From Anaerolineales bacterium (GTDB lineage: Bacteria > Chloroflexota > Anaerolineae > Anaerolineales > Villigracilaceae): a stretch of DNA of 64,000 bases. A model generated the notes under the pieces. That model ran no database searches, was not told the DNA's origin, and saw only the letters and a list, made by a program, of their open reading frames with translations. Positions within the stretch are counted from its first letter, which is position 1. The number at the start of each line of letters is the position of its first letter. Below are positions 22,646-32,721 of the stretch, piece by piece. Where the stretch lies: contig JADZCC010000034.1 in assembly GCA_020851785.1 (NCBI GenBank), forward strand, positions 1 through 64,000. The letters run 5' to 3'. A program made the position numbers and the translations under genes.

Positions 22646-25126
22646 TTACTCCGAGGTTGAGCAGTTTAATCCCGGCCAGGGGTCGGCGGAAATGACGCGT
22701 CCATTTACGTTGACCAACAAGGCGCGTGCGCTATTTTTCTGCTGACACCCAATTATAAAGACATCCGCCGCGTGCGGAAAATATTCCGGCGCCTGCTGAA
22801 GCGGTAGAAAAACAAACGCGTTTCGACTGCCAATCAAATTAAACTGAAGGCGATTATAGCGGCTCGCCTCCAGCAACATGGGGCTGGATTCTCCCCAAAA
22901 TTCCCCGGTTAAATAATATGCGGGATACAAAGCCCGTCCAGACCAGACGATTGCGCCGGGTTCCGTTTCGAGAAACATTTTCAACGCGGACGCATCCACC
23001 GTCTCTGCCTGAAATTGTTCGCGAATAACCGCGCCAGGCTCCACAGCCGGGTAACGCTCTGGAATACGCCACTCAACCCATGGAATGCCCAAGCCTAATA
23101 AAGCAAAGAACGCCAGCGTCGGTTTAACGCCGCGCCATGAAGTTTTTCTTAACGTTGGATCCGTCAGCCCCTCAATGGCCACGGGATTTAATTTCAAAAA
23201 TACCGAAGCGCACAGAAAACAAAATTCCGCCAACCCAATGCAAAAATACAAAAGCAATATCCAGTCCACGGGAAGGATAAAACGCCAGCCGGATTGCCGC
23301 ACGGGAACTGAGCTAAGGCTGTATCCCAAATGAAAGAGGAGCGGCATCCATCCAAGATAGCCCACATTCCGAATGGCGGCGGCCAGTCCCAGCAAAGCAA
23401 GCGCAAGCGTTGCGAAAAAGATAAAAGAAAACCTGAGCGGCACTCGCCCTAAATAGGGCGCATCCCAAAACCCAAGCGTCTCCACATATTGATAGAGCGT
23501 CTCAAATTTAAGGGACATGGGCAGGAAAGCGAGAGAAGCCACCTCATTATGGATGAAATACGCAGAATAAAAACGAGCCACTTCTGCCGGGCGCTCTATG
23601 ATATACGCAATCACCTGCCCTTTAACGCGCGTGCGATATTGCTCATCCGTTTCGCCAGGGAGCAAATTAACATCCTGCGGAGAAGTAGCATAGGAACTGG
23701 CGATAAAACGGGTGTAAAAATTCAAGTATTCCACCAGCACGCGCCCGCTCAGCTGATAATTCCGCCAGACCCACGGCGCCACCACCACCAGTCCGCCCAG
23801 CAGAAAGATCAAGGCTTTGCGGAAAAAGACGCGCCACTTAAATTTTTCAAGCCAGCAGATTCCCAACAGCGCAATTGGGATTAAAAGTTGAGCCTGACTC
23901 CGAATATAGATGGAGAAACCCAGAAAGACGCCCGCCAAAACCCCATAAACGTAGCGCTCCTCTTTTGCGCGAAACCATTGAACAAAAAAATAGATAAAGC
24001 CAACCATCATCAGCATGGTTGGTACATCAGACATAATCAACTTGCTATGAGAGACTTCAATGATATTGGTTAAGGCGATCGAATTGCTCTCGCGGAAAAT
24101 AATCAAAGCGGCAGACATGCCCCCCGCCGCCCGTCCGCCCAAACTGGAAACCAGCGCGTAGACCAGAGCGGGAATCAGCGCCAACGTAAAGACCTGCAAA
24201 AAGAGGACGCGCTCAAATCCGGGGCCGCCAAGCGCGTGTAAAAAAGCGAGAAAGATTGAATACAACGGGCGGTAAGTAAGCCCAACCTTGCGGCCTTCTC
24301 CAATCAAAAAGTTTTGCGCGAACAGATCGTAATTCTGCGCGTCTGAGTACGGATAATATTCAAAATTTGGCGGGGTGGGGTCGGGGTTAAAGTAGCCGTG
24401 CCGCGTCAGCGGTTGAGACCACCACCACAAGCCTGCGAACAGCCAAATTAATAGCCCAATTGTAAAATCCAGTTTCCAGTTAAATTTTTCTCGAAAAATA
24501 AAAAATAAAAAGCCAATGAAAACTGAAAACAAAACCTGTTGAAATAAGAGCGGGGTTCCCGGGGAAAGCCAGCCGCTTGGCTCGCGGTCCATGCCGATCC
24601 CGCTCCAGGCAATCCAGGTTGAAAGCAAGCCGGTGAGCGCCAGTAAAATCGCAAATGTCCGAAACATGCCGCGATTTTTCAAGACTTGGGAAAAGTCCAG
24701 CGTTTGTTTGAGCCAGAGCCGCTGTCCAACCCAGGTTTGGATGGTCAGGAGCAATAAAAAAATAACGGTTGGCAAAAGCCGCTGATACAGCGCTACGCCC
24801 AAACGTTCGGCTGGCAAACACAGGAACAATGCCGCCAGGCCTGCGCCGAAAACGGTCAGAACTTCCGTCCGCGTTTGGTTTTGAGGTTTGGAAAAAAAAA
24901 TATCCACCGCGCCTGCCGCTCGTGGGGCAAATAAAAACAAGCCGGCGCAGAAGGCGGCGGTCAAAAACACAAACCCAACCAATGCCAAACGGGAGGCGGA
25001 AAGCCCAAAGAAGAGCGCGTTTTTGGCGTCCGCAGGAATGTCTAGTAGAAACAATAAAACCAAAACGCCTTCAAAGAAAGCGCTGGCGGAAAAGATTCTA
25101 ATTAAATAATTTTTGCGATCAGGCAT
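22646..25126 (-). CDS. Large GT-C type membrane protein (paralogue B)
   Basis: 826 aa, paralogue of the 847-aa protein two genes downstream. Shared blocks: NFEYYPYSDAQNYD, RPLYSIFLAFLHAL, HSKLIMSDVPT, and in the C-terminal extracytoplasmic domain RALYPAYY and FPHAADV. The ATG at 25126 overlaps the end of the upstream methyltransferase gene by eight bases (ATGCCTGA); the frame is open 11 codons further up without support. Its probable role is transfer of a lipid-linked sugar, by fold only. Confidence 0.7.
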   Translation of the reverse strand: MPDRKNYLIRIFSASAFFEGVLVLLFLLDIPADAKNALFFGLSASRLALVGFVFLTAAFCAGLFLFAPRAAGAVDIFFSKPQNQTRTEVLTVFGAGLAALFLCLPAERLGVALYQRLLPTVIFLLLLTIQTWVGQRLWLKQTLDFSQVLKNRGMFRTFAILLALTGLLSTWIAWSGIGMDREPSGWLSPGTPLLFQQVLFSVFIGFLFFIFREKFNWKLDFTIGLLIWLFAGLWWWSQPLTRHGYFNPDPTPPNFEYYPYSDAQNYDLFAQNFLIGEGRKVGLTYRPLYSIFLAFLHALGGPGFERVLFLQVFTLALIPALVYALVSSLGGRAAGGMSAALIIFRESNSIALTNIIEVSHSKLIMSDVPTMLMMVGFIYFFVQWFRAKEERYVYGVLAGVFLGFSIYIRSQAQLLIPIALLGICWLEKFKWRVFFRKALIFLLGGLVVVAPWVWRNYQLSGRVLVEYLNFYTRFIASSYATSPQDVNLLPGETDEQYRTRVKGQVIAYIIERPAEVARFYSAYFIHNEVASLAFLPMSLKFETLYQYVETLGFWDAPYLGRVPLRFSFIFFATLALALLGLAAAIRNVGYLGWMPLLFHLGYSLSSVPVRQSGWRFILPVDWILLLYFCIGLAEFCFLCASVFLKLNPVAIEGLTDPTLRKTSWRGVKPTLAFFALLGLGIPWVEWRIPERYPAVEPGAVIREQFQAETVDASALKMFLETEPGAIVWSGRALYPAYYLTGEFWGESSPMLLEASRYNRLQFNLIGSRNAFVFLPLQQAPEYFPHAADVFIIGCQQKNSARALLVNVNGRVISADPWPGLNCSTSE

Positions 25127-25955
25127 CCCTGTGCGCCTTGGGGAACTTCGCAACCACATAAATTAATTCCACCGCGTCAATGGATACATCGCCGGTGAGA
25201 AATTCGGGGCGGATGGCCGGAAGCGCGCGCTGAAATTCAACCTCGTTGCGTTGCGTCACGGTTAACTCCACTTCTTTGAAGCAGGCTTCAAAAATTTTAC
25301 GGTACTCACCCAGACGCAGACGATTTAAGTTGCTGGTTGGGTTGAGAAAGTTCTTCCAGATTTTTTGTGAGAATTTGAGCATCTCAAACGGATATTTAAA
25401 GTAATGGTCGCGTAAATCCACAAAATGAAGTTGGGCGCCGTCTTCGGCAGTGAGTTTGGCCAGCGCGGCGGTTAACCCGTCCACATCGTCCAGGTGTTCA
25501 AAGACTGAAGTGCTGAGCGCATAATCCACTTGTGAGATTTGAGCTTGAATCTGTTCTTCGCGGATATCGCCATGCAGGAGCGTAATATATTCCGACTTTG
25601 GCTCAACCTGACCGTTTTTCAGCGTCAGGTATTGGGCATATTCAGGAAGTAGTTCGAGATTGCGAGCCTGATCCAGCAGGACAAAATGGTCGCATAACGT
25701 GACGTGCGCCGCACCACGCTTTAAAAGTTCCACGCCTACCGCAAAGCGTCCGCCATATCCAAAAAGTAAAATCCGTTTGCCTTGAATGGAAAGTTGGCGG
25801 GATGTTAAAACCTGCAAGTATTGATCAACCGCCGCAAATGGCGCGCTGGATTCCAGCCCCGGACGAATGATAATTCTTTGCTTCAGCAGAAAGCGGGCCA
25901 GGCCTTCCGGCATAAAATGGCGAAACAGACGCAGGGTTAGATAACGGAGGTTCAA
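25119..25955 (-). CDS. SAM-dependent methyltransferase-like protein
   Basis: 278 aa. LLFGYGGRFAVGVELLKRG (residues 64-82) is an unusual motif I (GYGGRFA for GxGxG), followed by VTLCDHF with the acidic position, HGDIRE and STSVFEHLDDVDGL, all in the order of a class I methyltransferase. The start is a TTG with AAGGA before it at good spacing; the next ATG is 14 codons in. The N-terminus is basic and aromatic and may lie on the membrane. Substrate unknown. Confidence 0.72.
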   Translation of the reverse strand: MNLRYLTLRLFRHFMPEGLARFLLKQRIIIRPGLESSAPFAAVDQYLQVLTSRQLSIQGKRILLFGYGGRFAVGVELLKRGAAHVTLCDHFVLLDQARNLELLPEYAQYLTLKNGQVEPKSEYITLLHGDIREEQIQAQISQVDYALSTSVFEHLDDVDGLTAALAKLTAEDGAQLHFVDLRDHYFKYPFEMLKFSQKIWKNFLNPTSNLNRLRLGEYRKIFEACFKEVELTVTQRNEVEFQRALPAIRPEFLTGDVSIDAVELIYVVAKFPKAHRDA

Positions 25956-25964
25956 GGGTCTTCC

Positions 25965-28127
25965 TTAGGGTTGCGGGAGGATGGTTGAACAATCCTCCGC
26001 CTTGGAATTGGGAATCAGCAGTTGCACTCTCACCGCTTTCAAAGTAACCAGCGGTTCATAATAACATAAAGTTGGGATGGAAACCCACTTAACCCAGGCG
26101 TTGTTTTCTTCTCCAAATTCAAACGAGCTATCCTGAACCGGCGTACGTAGCGGTTCGGAAACAATCAGGGTAAACCGATGTTTGGCCAGGTCGGCGTAGT
26201 ATTTTTCAAAATAGGCGCGATTACCACTTAAAGCCTGATTCATCAGTAGCTTTTTCTCATAATCTGGAACAAACGGCACATCTTGAATGTATCCAAAAGT
26301 GAGCAGTTGGCGCTGATCCATAAACAAGACTTCGCCTTGCGTTTTAGCCTGTTCCACAGCTTCTTGTATCGTCTGTAACGCGTCGCTGGCCGTTTGTTGG
26401 GTCGGCAACATTTCCAGCGTATTGTTATCCGGAACATCGGCCAGGGTTTGCAAGGCGGGCAAGTCTTCGCCAAAGGAGTAGGAGCGCATTTCAAGGAGCG
26501 GAGTTAGGGATGAAATGGCCAGCAAAAGCGTGAGCGTAATTTTTAAGCCAAAGGGAATGGCGGAAGGAGTTTGCAACCAGGCCCGGCCGCCATTTTGCCA
26601 GGCCAGTACGCCGGTAAAGAACAAGCCAATCAAAAACATGTCCATGTTATGCAAATCACCGCCGCCGCCGATTTTTGTGCTGGCTACCAGCCCAACGCCC
26701 AGGAACGCCAGTAAGGGTAGAAGGAAAGCCGCTTTTTGCAGTGCATTAAGGTTCCAGACTTTCTTGATTGAAAGATAGAACAGAAGGATAACCATTGGCA
26801 TGGCCGCCCAAAACAGCGCGATCAGAATCCCCTGGCCATAGGTTGAGTTTGGCAAGAGGCGATACCACAGGAGCGGTTGATCTTTCATCAGGGTAACCAC
26901 GTATTCAAAATAATTTGGGGCAGGCGCAGAGGTTGGCGACGGCGTTGATGGGACGGCGACTTGCGGAACTTGGGCCGGAGTTTCAAGGGTTGCAGGCGGG
27001 TCTGCCGGTATAAATTTATTGGATAGGTTGGGTAAGTTTTTCAAAAGGAATCCGCCAAGAATGGCGACAATGCCCAAAGGGAGCGCCCGCTTCCAGAACA
27101 CTGAATCCGGCTTGAGGTTTGGTAAAGAAGCGCTGGCCAGTTCCAGCATAAAAATCCAGAGGCCCGGCGCAAAGACCCAGGTGAAGCGACTCAACTGTGC
27201 AAAATAACTGGCCGCCACGACCAACGGGATGGAAATCCAGAGGGAAGAGCCCCAGGCCAGCGCAACCAATGCGGCGCATAAGACCAGCGGCGGGTGAATG
27301 GGGCCTTGTTTGAGGAATAGGAAAGCCCAGAAGGTCAGTAAAAACCAGAGTCCAGGTTCGCCTTTCGCCAGCTTTCGAAATGTAGCCAGCCCCAGCAGGA
27401 GATAGGGGAAGATTAAGGTTAACCCAACCCAAGCCCGCACCATGACGATATTGACGTTTGGAAGCAGGAATGGGAGGCCGCCTACAAATTGACGGCCCTT
27501 ATCCAATAATACAGGAATCGGTTTATCTTTTGGATAGAGGTAGGCGTCGCGCCCAAACATGACCGAATAATCCCAAAGGCGATTGCCTTCGGACCAGCCG
27601 AGCGAAAACGGATAGCTGGTTACTTCTTTGAGCGTTGCAAAGATTGAAAAAAGGCTGGCGGTGACAATTAATGAAACAAGAAATTGATTCCAAGTCGTCA
27701 GGCGCTTGCCCGGAGAGGATAGGACCGTTAACCCGCCAACCATTAACACCCAAACTAAAACGCGGAGATACGGCTTTTGAAAAGCCACGCCCCACGGGGT
27801 GTATTGAAAAAAATAGATCGGCGCGGCTAAAACCAGGAACCACAGAAACCAGCGCAGGGTCGGATGTTTACTTTTAAATTCAATTGCGTATTCAAGCGCA
27901 GGAGTAAAGAGGTTGTTCTTCCAAAAAAACAGGGCCAGCGCCACAAACAGCACGGCGCAAAAAAACAAAAAGCCAAGATACAGGAGACCCCAGGTTGGGG
28001 AAAATGCGCTCCACCCATGGCCCGTGCCGGAAGCGATATTATAAAATTCCAGCGCGGCGCGATAGAGCAAAAAGCCAGCGCCCGCCAAAACGATTAAAGC
28101 TTTGTTTCTTTCCAAAAGTCGCGTCAT
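25965..28127 (-). CDS. Polytopic membrane protein with Pro-rich loop, GT-C-like
   Basis: 720 aa; about twelve hydrophobic helices to residue 555, then a soluble C-terminal domain of about 165 residues. A low-complexity extracytoplasmic loop of Pro, Ala, Thr and Ser sits near residues 370-400. No signature I can name; the layout fits a GT-C transferase or a polymerase/ligase. It overlaps the upstream GT4 gene by four bases (ATGA). With no clear Wzy in the window, this and the protein at 47120 are the best candidates for a polymerase or ligase, but that is a guess from topology. Confidence 0.6.
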   Translation of the reverse strand: MTRLLERNKALIVLAGAGFLLYRAALEFYNIASGTGHGWSAFSPTWGLLYLGFLFFCAVLFVALALFFWKNNLFTPALEYAIEFKSKHPTLRWFLWFLVLAAPIYFFQYTPWGVAFQKPYLRVLVWVLMVGGLTVLSSPGKRLTTWNQFLVSLIVTASLFSIFATLKEVTSYPFSLGWSEGNRLWDYSVMFGRDAYLYPKDKPIPVLLDKGRQFVGGLPFLLPNVNIVMVRAWVGLTLIFPYLLLGLATFRKLAKGEPGLWFLLTFWAFLFLKQGPIHPPLVLCAALVALAWGSSLWISIPLVVAASYFAQLSRFTWVFAPGLWIFMLELASASLPNLKPDSVFWKRALPLGIVAILGGFLLKNLPNLSNKFIPADPPATLETPAQVPQVAVPSTPSPTSAPAPNYFEYVVTLMKDQPLLWYRLLPNSTYGQGILIALFWAAMPMVILLFYLSIKKVWNLNALQKAAFLLPLLAFLGVGLVASTKIGGGGDLHNMDMFLIGLFFTGVLAWQNGGRAWLQTPSAIPFGLKITLTLLLAISSLTPLLEMRSYSFGEDLPALQTLADVPDNNTLEMLPTQQTASDALQTIQEAVEQAKTQGEVLFMDQRQLLTFGYIQDVPFVPDYEKKLLMNQALSGNRAYFEKYYADLAKHRFTLIVSEPLRTPVQDSSFEFGEENNAWVKWVSIPTLCYYEPLVTLKAVRVQLLIPNSKAEDCSTILPQP

Positions 28128-29299
28128 CTTTTCTCGGTTGGCTGTAAATATTTTTTCATCAGCGTTAAATATTGTTCAGCCATTTCAGCTCTACTGTAAT
28201 TTTCAACTACCTGTTTTTTGGCCTGCGCGCCCAATTGCCGGGCGTACGCAGGGTCGCGCAGTAATTGTAATATAGCCTCGGCCAACGCCTGCGAGTCTTC
28301 AGGCGGCGTTAATAATCCGGTTCGTCCGTGTTCAATGACGTCGCTCATTCCCTTCAGGGCGGTGGCCACCACTGGTAGCCCGGCGCTCATGGCTTCCAGC
28401 AGGGCAATCGGCAACCCTTCCGCGCGCGAAGGCAGGACAAAAATTTCAGCGATGGCCAGATAGTCTTCAACGGCGTCCTGCGTTCCAAATAAATAAACCG
28501 CTTGAGTTAATCGCAACGCTTCAATTTGTTTTTCCAATTGTCCACGTAACGGGCCCTCGCCTAAAATTCCCAATCTTACTTGTGGGTATTCCTTTAAAAC
28601 CAGCGGCAAGGCCTGGATAAGGATTTCATGGGCTTTTTCCGTCACCAGACGACCAACCGCCACAATGAAGATTTCTCCATCTTTGAGGCCCGCCGCTTTC
28701 CGGGCTTTAGTTTGATTCACGCCTGCGGTGGAGATGGGCTCAATCCCATTTTTGATTAGGATTATATTTTTAGGCAGGACTCCTTCGACGATGGCGCTTT
28801 GTTGCGCCCGCGTAGAAACTACGACCAGCGCGCTCGCCACTTGGAGATTAATCAGCCCGGCGTGAAGGATTTCACGTCCGCGTGAAAAGTTAGCCGCCAG
28901 CCCATGATGCGTGGCCAAGCGCACCGGGACCCGCGCCAGCCAGGCCAAAGGAATCCCAATCAGGTTACTATCATGCGTGAAAGATTCGAGCGCGTCAAAA
29001 CGTTCCCGGTGTAGTAAACTCCACAAATTCCACAAGCCGGTCAGAAACGTCCAAAAGGCCTTCCAGCCTTTGATCTTTCTATGGTAGGAGCTTAGCCCGT
29101 AGATTGGAAACCCAGCGTTTTTTTGCCAGTTTTCCAACAGGTTGTCGCGGTCATAAAAAAACGCAACCGTCACGCGGTGACCGCGCGCATGGAGCCAGCG
29201 AGCCTGGTCCAGCAAAACTTTTTGCGCGCCGCCCGTGGCCGCTTGCGTACCCAGCAGGAGGATGGAAAGCCGGGCTTCTTTTTCAGGTTGAATACTCAT
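28124..29299 (-). CDS. Glycosyltransferase family 4
   Basis: 391 aa, GT-B fold. The N-terminal domain has the GTQAATGGAQKVLLDQARWL loop of GT4 enzymes; the C-terminal domain has VAVGRLVTEKAHE, then ILGEGPLR, then the EGLPIALLEAMSAGLPVVAT donor motif with both Glu residues of EX7E. The ATG shares one base with the TGA of the upstream gene (TGATG). Soluble, cytoplasmic face; sugar not known. Confidence 0.88.
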   Translation of the reverse strand: MSIQPEKEARLSILLLGTQAATGGAQKVLLDQARWLHARGHRVTVAFFYDRDNLLENWQKNAGFPIYGLSSYHRKIKGWKAFWTFLTGLWNLWSLLHRERFDALESFTHDSNLIGIPLAWLARVPVRLATHHGLAANFSRGREILHAGLINLQVASALVVVSTRAQQSAIVEGVLPKNIILIKNGIEPISTAGVNQTKARKAAGLKDGEIFIVAVGRLVTEKAHEILIQALPLVLKEYPQVRLGILGEGPLRGQLEKQIEALRLTQAVYLFGTQDAVEDYLAIAEIFVLPSRAEGLPIALLEAMSAGLPVVATALKGMSDVIEHGRTGLLTPPEDSQALAEAILQLLRDPAYARQLGAQAKKQVVENYSRAEMAEQYLTLMKKYLQPTEKR

Positions 29300-30399
29300 C
29301 AAGAAGTTCTCCGGTGTATTTCAACAATTTCCGCAAAAAACTCCACTCGCCTGCTTTCTTTCAAACGTTGATCAATGCGAGATGAAATCCTAGCGCGATC
29401 GATCCTTTGACCAATGGAGCGAAAGGCGAAATCGCGAATTGTTTGAACATTCTCAGCGATGTTATTTTCCGTATTGGGTAGGCGAAGGATTTGCTCTGAA
29501 GACACATCCCGTAAATCCGTATCCTCATAGGCCAAAATGACTGGAATGCCATAGCCAAGAGCTTCTCTGACTTTTAGCGGAGAGGCTTCGCTCATACTCT
29601 TACGATGCAATCCAAGCGTTCCAAAGACCACATCGGTTTGGGCGAGAATTTGCTTAACCTGATCGGGAGGCAGGTAGCCATGTAAATGGATATTCGCCGG
29701 GATTGAGAATTTAAAATCTTTTGCCTGATAGCCAACAATATTAATATTGAGTTCCGGACAGGCTTGCGCGAGAAAAAAAAGTTTATCCACGCCATGCCAA
29801 TCCATCCCTGGAGAACCAACCAGGGTTAAAGTCGGAGCGTGATTCCCGGTTGCGGGCAATGGTTCGTATTTCTCAAATTCAATCCCGTTTGAAATTACGC
29901 AAACCGGTTTTTTATGTTTGCGGTTTTGTTCAAGTTCAGCCAGTTCGTAGCTTGTAGAAACCCAGCCCGCGCACTTTGAAAACATCCAGTCGCGCGTCAG
30001 ACGATTAAACCAGTAAAAAAAAAGGCCGCGACTCCGGTATTCAACCAGGTCGTTGGTATTCACTTCAATAATCGTTGGGAAAAGCCTAAAAAGATATTGC
30101 AGGGGAAACGTAAACAGGCCAAACCTAAAATAGACAATGTCTGGCTGATAGCGTTTAACGGCCAGAATCAATTGGATTAACTTAAACGCGCGGGAAATTT
30201 CACGCGTCAGGAGATCGCAACGCCGTTTGAAAACAAACTGGTCAGAATCCGGGAAGGGCAAAATTTCCGGCGTGAGTAAAAACAAGCGTGGAGCATGCCC
30301 CATCAATTTCCACAACGCGGTTTGTTTTTTGATCTTACCGCCCACTCCACCGTTCATAATTTCAGGGTCAATATTGATAGTCACATAAGCGATTTTCAT
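29299..30399 (-). CDS. Glycosyltransferase (GT4-like)
   Basis: 366 aa. It starts MKIAYVTINIDPEIMNGGVGGK, a nucleotide-independent acceptor loop typical of GT4 enzymes. The C-terminal half has LTLVGSPGMDWHGVDKL and a donor region with SPLKVREALGYGIPVILAYEDT, where E of REAL stands for the second Glu of EX7E and the first is replaced by Ser/Glu in SEASP. It is less typical than its neighbour but the fold is clear. A Val/Ile-rich central strand is present and there are no membrane helices. Confidence 0.8.
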   Translation of the reverse strand: MKIAYVTINIDPEIMNGGVGGKIKKQTALWKLMGHAPRLFLLTPEILPFPDSDQFVFKRRCDLLTREISRAFKLIQLILAVKRYQPDIVYFRFGLFTFPLQYLFRLFPTIIEVNTNDLVEYRSRGLFFYWFNRLTRDWMFSKCAGWVSTSYELAELEQNRKHKKPVCVISNGIEFEKYEPLPATGNHAPTLTLVGSPGMDWHGVDKLFFLAQACPELNINIVGYQAKDFKFSIPANIHLHGYLPPDQVKQILAQTDVVFGTLGLHRKSMSEASPLKVREALGYGIPVILAYEDTDLRDVSSEQILRLPNTENNIAENVQTIRDFAFRSIGQRIDRARISSRIDQRLKESRRVEFFAEIVEIHRRTS

Positions 30400-30406
30400 G
30401 GGTTGA

Positions 30407-31822
30407 TCAGCTACTTGTCTCCTTCAGTTTCGCCAGTTCAAACAATGCCTCTCGATACACTTGCCCCCATTCCTGCCAGTCGTCCACCAGGGAAGTGTTG
30501 TGCCACAAGAGCGTAAACTGCCCGCCAAAAGTCTGGCAGGTCTTGGCCAATTCAAGAATCCTGGCCTTGGCCTGAGCAGGCGTTAAGTTTCGATAAACTT
30601 TGAGGGTGGTATCCATCACAATCAGGGGGATTTCCAGGATATCCAGCGCTCGATCTTGCTCGACGTCAAAAGGCTGGTAAGGGTAAGCGGTTCCGCATCG
30701 AAAGCCTTCCTGATCAGCATATCCCATGGTTGAGTCATATTTCAAACCAGCCGCTTCCCAATCCCGCCAGGTATCTGGCGCGCGAAAGCGCAGATAGTGT
30801 TGCCTGCCGCCGAGAACTGGCTGATGAATAGCATTTTGCAAGGCTTCTTTTTCGCCCGTTAATTTCTCAACATTTGCGAAAGATGAATATCCAGGGTGAA
30901 TTCCAATTTCATGCCCACGATCTTTCAGCGCAAGCATACAATTCTTCAGAACAGCCAGAGCCGGGTTGTAACCTTGCTGAAATCGGCTACGTTCTGCCGC
31001 CATAAAATAGAACCGACTCTTCATACCGCAGGCTTCAGACCATTCTGCAAGGTCATAAATTGCCCGAAAAAAATCATCGTCGGCCGGGCGCGTAATTTGA
31101 ATATATAAATTCCGAATTTGGCGCAGAGCCGCAAGACCGCTTTTCTTTTTGATTAGCTCAGCGGCTATGACGCGCAAAAAGTGAAGCCCGCCTGAAAAGC
31201 GACGGACCCAGTCTATATCATGCGTCAAGTTAACCGAAAATTCATTTTTTTCAAACGTCTGCGTTGGCGCTAGCACAGATAACCACTCTTTGAATATGGT
31301 TGCGTACAAATCCACGATGGGAACGTCCAAAAATCCCTGACGGTATGCTACCGAAGCGGAAGCGGGAAAGCGCGCATGCCCATCGGCTTGCGTTAACGAG
31401 CGGGTCTCTTCCCATCTGGAAAGCATAAAAAATGTAGCCGCCACGATATCCACACGAAAGATGAGAGTTCCATCTTCCCGCAATTCTACAAGGCTCCCGC
31501 CCTGGCTGGGATCTCCGCAAAAGAGAATTGGAACCGTTTTTTTATATTTCAGATGATGGGTTGGAAATATTTTTTCAGGCGAAGCCCAAATCAGCGAGTT
31601 AGGTTCTTGTGCCAGAAGAGTATCCCAAGCTTGCGCGTTACAAGGCACAACGATTATTTTTTTTCCATCCCAGACAACAGCGCTCGGATCTCCATAAAAG
31701 AGCGGTAGACCATTTACGAAGGGTTGGTTCTTAATCATTGAAAACTCTCCCCCACTCCGCAAGGCTAACTGCCGCCAGGCATAGTTAATTGCGTTGGATG
31801 AAAAGTTTTTTTTATTCATCAT
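30407..31822 (-). CDS. Polysaccharide-deacetylase-like protein with DUF7033-type N-terminus
   Basis: 471 aa. The N-terminal 180 residues (to about SVAYRQGFLDVPIVDLYATIF) match the domain found before many surface-polysaccharide NodB-like proteins. The NodB-like barrel then has NLTHDIDW (metal-binding Asp/His site) near residue 200, HEIGIHPGYSS, RFRAPDTW and DSTMGYADQEGFRCGTAYPY. These hydrolyse N-acetyl groups, or in some relatives serve unknown roles in chain assembly. The first of two tandem ATG codons overlaps the previous gene by 11 bases. Soluble. Confidence 0.8.
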   Translation of the reverse strand: MMNKKNFSSNAINYAWRQLALRSGGEFSMIKNQPFVNGLPLFYGDPSAVVWDGKKIIVVPCNAQAWDTLLAQEPNSLIWASPEKIFPTHHLKYKKTVPILFCGDPSQGGSLVELREDGTLIFRVDIVAATFFMLSRWEETRSLTQADGHARFPASASVAYRQGFLDVPIVDLYATIFKEWLSVLAPTQTFEKNEFSVNLTHDIDWVRRFSGGLHFLRVIAAELIKKKSGLAALRQIRNLYIQITRPADDDFFRAIYDLAEWSEACGMKSRFYFMAAERSRFQQGYNPALAVLKNCMLALKDRGHEIGIHPGYSSFANVEKLTGEKEALQNAIHQPVLGGRQHYLRFRAPDTWRDWEAAGLKYDSTMGYADQEGFRCGTAYPYQPFDVEQDRALDILEIPLIVMDTTLKVYRNLTPAQAKARILELAKTCQTFGGQFTLLWHNTSLVDDWQEWGQVYREALFELAKLKETSS

Positions 31823-32699
31823 CTTTCAAGAGGTCGTAATTCAACTTACTAGCTACGTCTGAAGCCAGCTTCGCCAGTTCCGTCTTTTGTTGCGTGGACC
31901 AAAGATGCGCTTCAGGAAACTCGCCTTTATTTTGCCTATTCATTTTCTTCTGAAGAATTTTTTCAATTTTACGCCGGGCGGGAAGCGAAGAGCCTATAAA
32001 TTGATACATTGTCTCTATGGTCTCTGGTTGCATGGAAAAAATGTCTTCCGCGTGAATGGTCAACGCCTGCGCTGGCGGGAGTTTGGAGATGAATTCCAAA
32101 ATCCAGCGGTTGGTCTCGCTCCACAACCAGGCATTTTTTTGAAAAGGGGTATATCCCGCCCATTGGGCGGCGGCAGGCGAGTCTGAGTTGGGGAGGATGC
32201 GGGTTTCATCGCCTGGATGTCCATTAAACCAATTACGCCGCATTCCAGACCGGATGACAGCGTGCGGGCTTCGAATCAAATGGATAAAACGCGCGCCAGA
32301 CAGGGACTCTAAAATAATCGGAGCCAAAAAGGTAACTTGTGGGCTAGTTTCGATATATCCACGATGACAATTTAGTGAATAGCTTAATAAATCAATTCGG
32401 CTGGTTAAAAAACTGTGTTTTAATATTTCACGCGCAGTTTTGTCTTCAGCGTATTGATAACTCAGCCTGGAAAGCTGATAAAGGAGCGGGGCAGGCTCAT
32501 GATAGGAAAAGACGTTGCTTGACAATCCGAATAAGGCGTCTAAAGTTTCTGTGCCAACCCGCCCAGTGGATAATACAAATACGCAGGGATGGTTTTCAGC
32601 AAATTCGCGCAAACGCTCTTGGCGGTTAAGTTTGCCGCGCAAAAAGTAATATAAACGGCGAGGTGATTGATCTAATAGAAATTTGAGGATTGAATTCAT
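31812..32699 (-). CDS. Sulfotransferase-like P-loop protein
   Basis: 295 aa. VFVLSTGRVGTETLDALF near residues 40-57 matches the 5'-phosphosulfate-binding loop of sulfotransferases, and ARFIHLIRSPHAVIRSGM near 135-152 matches the 3'-phosphate motif with its Arg and Ser. These move sulfate from PAPS to a sugar hydroxyl. If active, the glycan would be sulfated. No PAPS synthesis genes lie in the window. Soluble; it overlaps the next gene by 11 bases. Confidence 0.72.
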   Translation of the reverse strand: MNSILKFLLDQSPRRLYYFLRGKLNRQERLREFAENHPCVFVLSTGRVGTETLDALFGLSSNVFSYHEPAPLLYQLSRLSYQYAEDKTAREILKHSFLTSRIDLLSYSLNCHRGYIETSPQVTFLAPIILESLSGARFIHLIRSPHAVIRSGMRRNWFNGHPGDETRILPNSDSPAAAQWAGYTPFQKNAWLWSETNRWILEFISKLPPAQALTIHAEDIFSMQPETIETMYQFIGSSLPARRKIEKILQKKMNRQNKGEFPEAHLWSTQQKTELAKLASDVASKLNYDLLKDDE

Positions 32700-32721
32700 A
32701 AAGTTAACAGCCCGCCAGCCA

